The position numbers and the translations under genes were made by a program. This document shows, piece by piece, positions 58,262 through 64,000 of a stretch of DNA of 64,000 bases. Each line of letters begins with the position of its first letter. Positions within the stretch are counted from its first letter, which is position 1. The DNA is from Cycas panzhihuaensis (taxonomy: Eukaryota > Cycadophyta). Below the pieces are notes generated by a model, which did no database searches, was not told where the DNA came from, and saw only the letters and a program-made list of their open reading frames with translations. The stretch covers positions 151,659,741-151,723,740 of the forward strand of contig CM041465.1 in assembly GCA_023213395.1 (NCBI GenBank). The letters are read 5' to 3'.

Positions 58262-58877
58262 CCAAGAAAAATACTAGCTTCAAATAGAATTAAAAAGGAT
58301 CAAAATAATTAAAGAAAAGTTGCATTCTTACAACCTAAGAAAAAAATTAACTTCAAATAAAGTTGAAAATAATTATAATAAGCAAAGTAAGCCAATATAT
58401 AAATACTTGCTTATTAAATATTAGAATCATTAGTTTATTTTGATTTAGAATTTATTCTTTTAGGTACCCTTAGGGCTGAGGATACTTTCATTGTAATTTT
58501 CAACTATAATTTAAGATTTCTTATTTTCATTTAAATTTTAGATTTATCATAAGTGGTATTAGAATATAGTTTTAGCTAATTAAGGTTTTATCAAAGATTT
58601 ATAATTTTGGAGGTATAAATTATCAAATTTAGAAAACGTAAATGTATATTTAAGATGATCAGTTTTATGTCATAAATTTTAAGTGGCTATATTATAGGTT
58701 TTAGACTGAAATTATGAAAGTTATAAGGGTTTTAATCTCGTTCTATTATTTGTTATCATTTATAGGGCAAAAAATTTTCTATTATAACTTCAAATGACTA
58801 TAACAAGAGTTACAAATACTTAATTGACCTCAATTATTTTCTTTTAAATACCTAGAAGTCTACTTTCTATTGGCAAA
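58262..58877 (+). mobile_element. R1b: LTR-end and leader remnant
   Basis: Homologous to 24651-25275 throughout. The PBS-like TGGTATTAGAAT at 58554-58565 is better preserved than in R1a, which supports R1 being the 3' part of an LTR followed by a leader. It ends near TTTCTATTGGC at 58877, where the LINE relic begins. Confidence 0.6.
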
Positions 58878-59561
58878 CAACACTAGTATCTCAACATGGC
58901 TAGGGTTTTGACTTTTACCATGAGATCGACCTCAAGCAGGCTTAGATGGGGGATAACCCCTAGCTAGTTATTAGAGGTATGGAGCTTGGCTGTCATCAAA
59001 CTCATAAAGGATAGATTCTACTTTAAAGAGGGAAAATCACACTAGACCTTTAGGGTCAATGGGGATGATGCCATAGCCTTATGGAGATCCATTTTAATGA
59101 GCCTCTAGAGCTATGAAAGGATAGAGGCTAAAAAGCAGAGTATTTAGGTGGAAAGACGTGAGACGATAGGTCTTTTTGCATCAATGAGTAGATAGAATGT
59201 GAAGCCAATCACCAATGAACCTTTAGGAGGATGGAGAGGATCTAAATCTTCGCTCTAGGTTGGGGTATGTAGGGACAGCCTTAGCATTGATAGAGGGGTG
59301 ATGCGTCCTCACTTTGGAAGCTGAAAAGATAGATAGGAGGAGGTTGGAAAGACTGAAAGTAAGGTCATCCCAATGAGAGAGATGAATGCATGCTACACCA
59401 GGTAAAACACTTAATGCCCAATTACAGAATGGAAGCTTTGTTTAAAGTTTTTTATTATTCTTTAAAGTAATAGATAAAGCCTCTTATTCAAGAATTATGG
59501 ATAATAACTAGTGTCTAAACTTAGACCAGACTCATAGACATATTTCAAACCCTAACCAAAA

Positions 59562-60260
59562 TCTAACCAAAGGAAAATCATACCTAGAAGTTTTAAAGAA
59601 TGTAGCAAAGGAACCTGTTGACATTAATCCTATAATAGATGAGGACTCCATTAGGATTCTAGTTCCTAAGAGAGTGTCTGACCATATGGAGAAATATTGG
59701 GAGAATTACTTGGTAGGATGCCTTTTAGGTCCTAGAACTAGATTAGACCCCATAAGACCCCATAAGGAAATAGGTGGGTCTAAGATGGAAACTTAAAGGC
59801 TTAGTGGAGGTAGTACTCTCCCGAAGGGCTATGTGCTCTTTAAATTTATGCATCAAGAAGATATGATAAATATCTTACTTAAATCACCTTGGATGATAGG
59901 GAGGAAAGCGATCCTTATGGAGAAATGACATCCAAATTTTTGATCTAGCTAATGGATCTATCAAGCAAATCCCCCTTTAGGTTCAACTTCCTAGCCTACC
60001 ATTACATGCTTGGGACATAGACGTTATAAAGGGGATAACTAAGGTTACAGGTCCTTTATTAGTAGTGGACTCTGCCATTAGGAACATAAGTAGGCTGGTG
60101 AATGTAAGATTTTGTGCTCTAGCCAAGATGGATAGACCACTTCCCAAATGGGCAAATTTTAAGGGTGAAGGATGGAGTAGAGAGCAAAAACTAGTGTATG
60201 AATTGGATAACATAAGATGCCTATCCTGTAAGTGTATGGGTCATTTCTCCTAAAATTACC
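59562..60260 (+). pseudogene. LINE ORF1 (DUF4283-like with zinc-knuckle region)
   Basis: Read with stops and frameshifts: GKSYLEVLKNVAKEPVDI, KRVSDHMEKYWENYLVGCLL, LPKGYVLFKFMHQEDM, ILLKSPWMIGRKAILMEK, a stop where Trp is expected, HPNF, then VQLPSLPLHAWDIDVIKGI, TGPLLVVDSAIRN, CALAKMDRPLPKWANFKGEG and YELDNIRCLSCKCMGHFS. This is the plant LINE ORF1 pattern: DUF4283, then a domain with the LPLHAWD and YE..+..C..C...GH motifs (zf-CCHC_4-like). ORF1 binds the LINE RNA. The last knuckle Cys is followed at once by a stop. The open part is 60065-60253. Confidence 0.78.
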
Positions 60261-60869
60261 TAGGATCATAAAAGAAAGAGACTAAGGAGACCCTTAAGGA
60301 AGATAAGAGTGAGGATAATGACAAATAAGATGCACACCTAGATGCTCATGACGAGGGGAAGAGAGTAGAAGAAGAATTAATAGAAGTAGGTAAAGAGATC
60401 AACTTAGATGAGGAATATACCCTCCTCAAAGTTGGGGAGGGAGAAGGGAAGGAGAGGGATAGGTTGAGCCCAATCTAAGATCACAACCAGATTTATAGGG
60501 AAGACATTGAGCCAGCTAACATGGATAAGGAGACCTTAAGAGGGGTGGTGGTCACCCTGATCAATAAAGGTCAAGATCACGAAGGCGAACAAGAGGAGAA
60601 AAGAAAACCCAAAAAGATTTGGGAAATTAAAGATAGAGGTAACTAAGAGGCATATATAGAATTAGAAAAAATCAAAGGTCCTAATTTTGGTAGTGAAAAG
60701 AGGGTTAAAGGGCCCCCTCTGAGGTTGTTGCGAGAAAGGGAGGTAGCTTCATAGATTGATCAAGGTAGCTAATGAACTCTCAGGGATGGAGGAGGGCTAG
60801 GCCCCAGATTAAGAAATAAAAGATGATGAGGTCTAGAGAAGAAGAGGGTGATGCTATGAAACTTGCCTC
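60261..60869 (+). other. acidic/basic tail between LINE ORF1 and ORF2
   Basis: Purine-rich, Glu/Lys-coding-like sequence with many stops, the usual low-complexity C-terminus of plant LINE ORF1. No domain recognised. Confidence 0.55.
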
Positions 60870-61231
60870 CTAGAATATTTGGGGTATAAATGCCCCAATA
60901 AAATACAGAATAGTCAGAGAGTTTTATATTCATCTAGATCTGAACATGTTCCTTCTTTAGGAAATAAAATTAGAAGTAATTAATAGGGATAAAATTAAGA
61001 ATAAAGTCTGGAAAGGGGTTGATTAGATTGCTAAGGATGGTCATAGGGGTTTAGGTGGCTTAGCCATCATGTGGAACCCTAGAAGATAGGAGGGAGAGGC
61101 AAGCATTATAGAAGACCACTTCATCTCTTGCTGGATGACATGTAGGCATTCAAACCTTAAATGGTTGGTCTTAAATGTTTATGCTCTCCTTACATAGGAA
61201 GGGAGGAAGTGTTTATGGGAAAGGATATTGG
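60870..61231 (+). pseudogene. LINE ORF2 endonuclease fragment
   Basis: Begins ASRIFGVNAP-like (read NIWGINAPIKYRIVREF), then LDLNMFLL, EIKLEVINRDKI, GHRGLGGLAIMWNPRR, DHFISCWM, WLVLNVYALLT and GRKCLWERI. These match the apurinic-type endonuclease of L1 LINEs: WN-RGL, the QETK region (Gln is a stop here), GGLAI.W and LNVYAP. The enzyme nicks target DNA for target-primed reverse transcription. Truncated after about 120 codons by E10. Confidence 0.78.
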
Positions 61232-61528
61232 TGAAAAGAGTGGATCTATCCTTCGTCTCCATCCACTAAACACAAAGGCAAACATGGGAGCAAGAGAGAC
61301 TTGAGAGAAAGAGAGTATCTCTCATAAAATGGAGAGGTAAGAATGAGCTTCATCCATTAAGCTTTTGCTTTTATATTAAAGGATAGAGCATTAGAGTTAG
61401 GTGAAATGAAATTACATATATTACACATGTGAGTATATTTTACTTAAGTGATCTAATTTAAAATTCACTTAAGACCCTTTTAAGAATAATCAACTAATAT
61501 AATGACCTTGTGACATTAACCTATTTTA
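61232..61528 (-). repeat. 3' LTR of E10
   Basis: About 297 bp. The inner edge at 61528 is set by the PPT (reverse complement of ATCTCCCCCTTAA, 61529-61541). The outer edge could be 61232 or 61241. Related to but clearly diverged from the E4 LTR, with shared ACCTTG near the inner end. Confidence 0.7.
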
Positions 61529-61959
61529 ATCTCCCCCTTAATAGTAAAAGGTCATTTTATCTTTATTATATCCTATGAGGTCTTTATTTGAGCCTCTTAT
61601 AAAGCAAACTACTATAACACTTTTGTGGGAAACCCTCATGGGGAAGAAAACCCACATACTTTCTAATCTACTACCCTGGATCAGGCATCTCTTTAAATGA
61701 AGGCAGATAGCCAATTGGTGTAATGAATTTTATAGCTAAAATCTACTGAGTCTCCGTATACCATTTGGTCATCCCCTATACCCTTTTAGGTTTTCATAGG
61801 TTTTGATTTTCTAAAATGATACGAACCTTATCCTTTTATGCCCACAAGGTATTTTCACGAATGACATAGAGTAAAGACTTACTCTTATCCTTTTGCACCT
61901 ACAAGGTTTTCACAAATGAGACAGAGTATGATGGTCCTATTGTCATCTCCTTCAATTAA
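61529..61959 (-). other. PPT and 3' untranslated part of E10
   Basis: Between the LTR and the end of pol. Corresponds to 22660-23144 in E4, with shared words such as AAAGGTCATTTTA and CCATTTGGTCAT. No gene. Confidence 0.65.
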
Positions 61960-64000
61960 TTGGAGATGGAGGCCCTAAGCCCAAGTTATCTTTGGAACTA
62001 TTCAAACTTCACCTTCTATAGTGGTTTGGTGAAGATATCAGTCACTTGATCTACTATGGGGTAGTACTCTAGTTGAATTGTGCCATCATAAACTTATTCT
62101 CTAATCCTGTAGACTTTCGAATTTATATGTTTAGTATAATCATGAAATATAGGATTTTTAACCATTTAGATTATAGATTGATTATCCACACATAGGTTGG
62201 TAAGACTTATTTGGGTGACATTTAATGTATTCAATAATTTTCTAAGTCATATCACCTCCTTGCTTATCTCAAAAGTAGCAATATATTTAGCTTTGGTAGT
62301 TGAGTCTGCAATTATCTTCTGCTATCTAGATCTCCATGATATTGGTGTTGTTCTAAGAAATGCTACATATCTGGACATGGATCTTCCTGTATCTTTATCT
62401 CCAACAAAGTCTAAGTCTATATATACATAAAGTTTGAATTCTGCATTAGGTTCATACAACAGACCATATTTGTTGGTTGTCTTCAAGTACCTCAACACTC
62501 ATACTATAGTCTGCCAGTGATTCTACTTAGGATTTATCATGAATATTGCAAGAATACAGATAGAGTGTGCAATATCTAGCCTTGTATTGGTAGTATATAT
62601 GAGACTACATACAAGTTACCTGTAGAATGTTATGTCTACCTCCCTAGTATCACCATCAGCTGAGAGTTTAATATTAGGTTCCATAGGTGTAGCCATTGGT
62701 TGAGCATCTTCTAATTAAAACTTTGCCAGAAGATCATTGATATATTTTTCTTAGGAGAGAAAGATTTTTCCATTCTTTTAAGTTACTTCAATTCCTAAGT
62801 AATATTTCATCAACCCAAGGTCAAACAATTCAAAATTTTTAACAAGGTCTTTCTTCAACTAGCTAATTACCTATTCATTATTCCCCATTAATGACATATC
62901 ATCTACAAAGATTAAGAGGTAAGTGACTTTATCATTTTGATACTTTATGAATAGTATTATATTAATATCTTGATAGTTGTAAACCTTATATCCAAGTTAC
63001 CTCATTCTTCCAAACAACTTGGTAAACTAAGCACAAGGAGTTTGTTTTAGGCTGTACAAGGACTTTCTGAGCCTACAAACCTTATGCTCATGATCGACAA
63101 TCTCATATCCTTCTGGCTGAGCCATATAAATTTCTTCTTTAAGGTCCTCATTAAGAAATGCAATTTTAATATTGAGCTAGTAGATTTTCTAACCTTGTTG
63201 AGTAACCAAGGCTATAAGAGTTTTAATTGTAGGCTACTTGGTTATAGGAGCAAAGATTTTAGTGTAGTCGAAGCCTTTCCTTTGCGTGAATCCTTTTACT
63301 ACTAACCTTGCCTTGTGTTTTTCTAAGGTGCCATCTGATCTATACTTATTTTTGAACACCCATTTGTTTTGAACTACCTTTCTTCTAAGTGGTAGATTGA
63401 CAAGCTCCCATGTACCGTTCTTGATAAGAGATCGATACTTTTCATTTATGGCATTTCTCCAAGTTACATGCTTTAAAGCTTCTTGGTATATTAGAGGCTC
63501 TTCATTGAGAGCAAGGTGTAATTCTTTTAGTTCAAGCTTAATGGAAAGTGATTCATGTATCCTTGCTCTATGGGCACTTGTAGTGCTAGTTTTTCCTACT
63601 TCATCTAGTCACATATCCTTCTATAGTTGGTAGGATTCATAAAAACTCGAGCTGGGAATGAGGTTTTTATTTCCACAACCTCTTGGTCTTCATTTTGATC
63701 CTAAAAAGGATCATGTAAAATGTTTGACACAAAGGAAGTTAATAATGTTAGAGAAGATGGGCCAGCCACTAATGTTAGAGAAGATGATCCTTCTATTATG
63801 GCTTTGCCTTTGTCAACTTGGTTGTTCTCAAATGATGGTGTTGGATGTATACATATCAGTTGGGAGTCACAACTTGTATCCTCTAGGGCTATATTATTAG
63901 ATTTTAAGATTTTGAGTAACTGTTGAGCATCTCGCTCCCTAAATTTTAGAATTTAGACATCAAATTTAGTAGCATCATTAAATTGGTACAAAGGCATCTT
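61960..64000 (-). pseudogene. copia RNase H and RT relic of E10
   Basis: On the minus strand the reading goes RT then RNase H from right to left. Visible are the RT start with GTWELVNLPL-like and KWVFKNKY-like segments near 63340-63420, KKNTRQG..-type and FTQRKG near 63270-63310, and the active site LIFVDDMSLMGN near 62885-62915 (FVDD intact). RNase H is near 62030-62450, ending with the VVDIF.K-type motif. Stops and frame changes are frequent. The plus-strand frames 62197-62430, 63084-63305 and 63397-63633 are shadows. 63640-64000 is the integrase-RT linker. Confidence 0.75.

Larger units (their letters stand above)
58900..61231 (+). mobile_element. LINE (non-LTR retrotransposon) relic
   Basis: A plus-strand relic with ORF1 (59562-60260 and an acidic tail) and the endonuclease start of ORF2 (60870-61231). 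It is cut at about 61232 by the LTR of E10, so RT is not in the window. 58900-59560 is low-complexity, stop-rich sequence that may be its 5' end. An L1-type plant LINE is the best fit. Boundaries at the left are approximate. Confidence 0.75.
61232..64000 (-). mobile_element. E10: copia element of the E4 family, 3' part
   Basis: Minus-strand copia whose 3' LTR, PPT, RNase H and RT are in the window; the rest lies to the right. The LTR-PPT junction (TTTTAATCTCCCCCTTAATAG on the plus strand) matches the reverse complement of the E4 junction, and RT/RNase H motifs match E4. Inserted into the LINE relic. Confidence 0.82.

Overview
This is nuclear DNA from a land plant with a large, repeat-packed genome. 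No ordinary host gene, rRNA, tRNA, organelle insert or bacterial feature is recognisable. Nearly everything is LTR retrotransposon (Ty1/copia and one Ty3/gypsy of Tat-like type) plus one LINE relic. The sequence is mostly AT-rich and its coding relics are full of apparent C-to-T / G-to-A changes (Gln and Trp codons turned into stops, Asp to Asn, Gly to Ser, Cys/His to Tyr). That fits long-methylated, deaminating heterochromatin. A gymnosperm would fit, but the species cannot be named from this window.

Layout. E1 (1-987, +) is the 3' end of a copia element. E2 (988-11575, -) is a copia element with LTRs, PBS, PPT, gag and pol; its very long leader holds a ~0.9 kb TA-rich microsatellite. E3 (11576-24339, -) is a 3'-truncated relative of E2, split in its leader by E4 (15890-23456, +), a copia element with equal 312-bp LTRs and TSD CTAAA. 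A retrotransposon remnant, R1a (24651-26150), follows. E5 (26464-44280, +) has ~455-bp LTRs, TSD TATAT and no pol; it is split by E6 (28845-42893, -), a GC-rich 14-kb gypsy element with ~2.55-kb LTRs and TSD GACAT. E7 (about 44900-57897, -) is a copia element split by E8 (46679-49779, +), a 3.1-kb gag-only element with equal 227-bp LTRs and TSD GTCTC. E7 also carries a ~2.98-kb tandem duplication (51536-54518 and 54519-57500). Then come an isolated LTR with PBS (57973-58246), a second R1 copy (58262-58877) and a LINE relic with ORF1 and endonuclease (58900-61231). The LINE is cut by E10 (61232 to the window end, -), a relative of E4.

Most unusual content. E6 keeps gag and protease, but RT, RNase H and most of integrase are missing: the start of RT is joined directly to the C-terminal end of integrase. 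Downstream it carries, on the opposite strand, a plant mobile domain (PMD)-like reading frame preceded by a TATA box and containing candidate introns. Beyond that, near the 3' LTR, lies an isolated second (archaeal-type-like) RNase H. Separately, three copia elements (E2, E4, E7) have gag zinc knuckles in which all four metal ligands read as tyrosine, while cysteines elsewhere in the E2 and E4 frames are kept. E2 and E7 both read YMDN where RT needs YxDD.

No element here looks autonomous. E5, E6 and E8 would each have needed enzymes supplied in trans. All domain names come from reading motifs by eye, with no database search. Edges of LTRs lacking TSD support are approximate.
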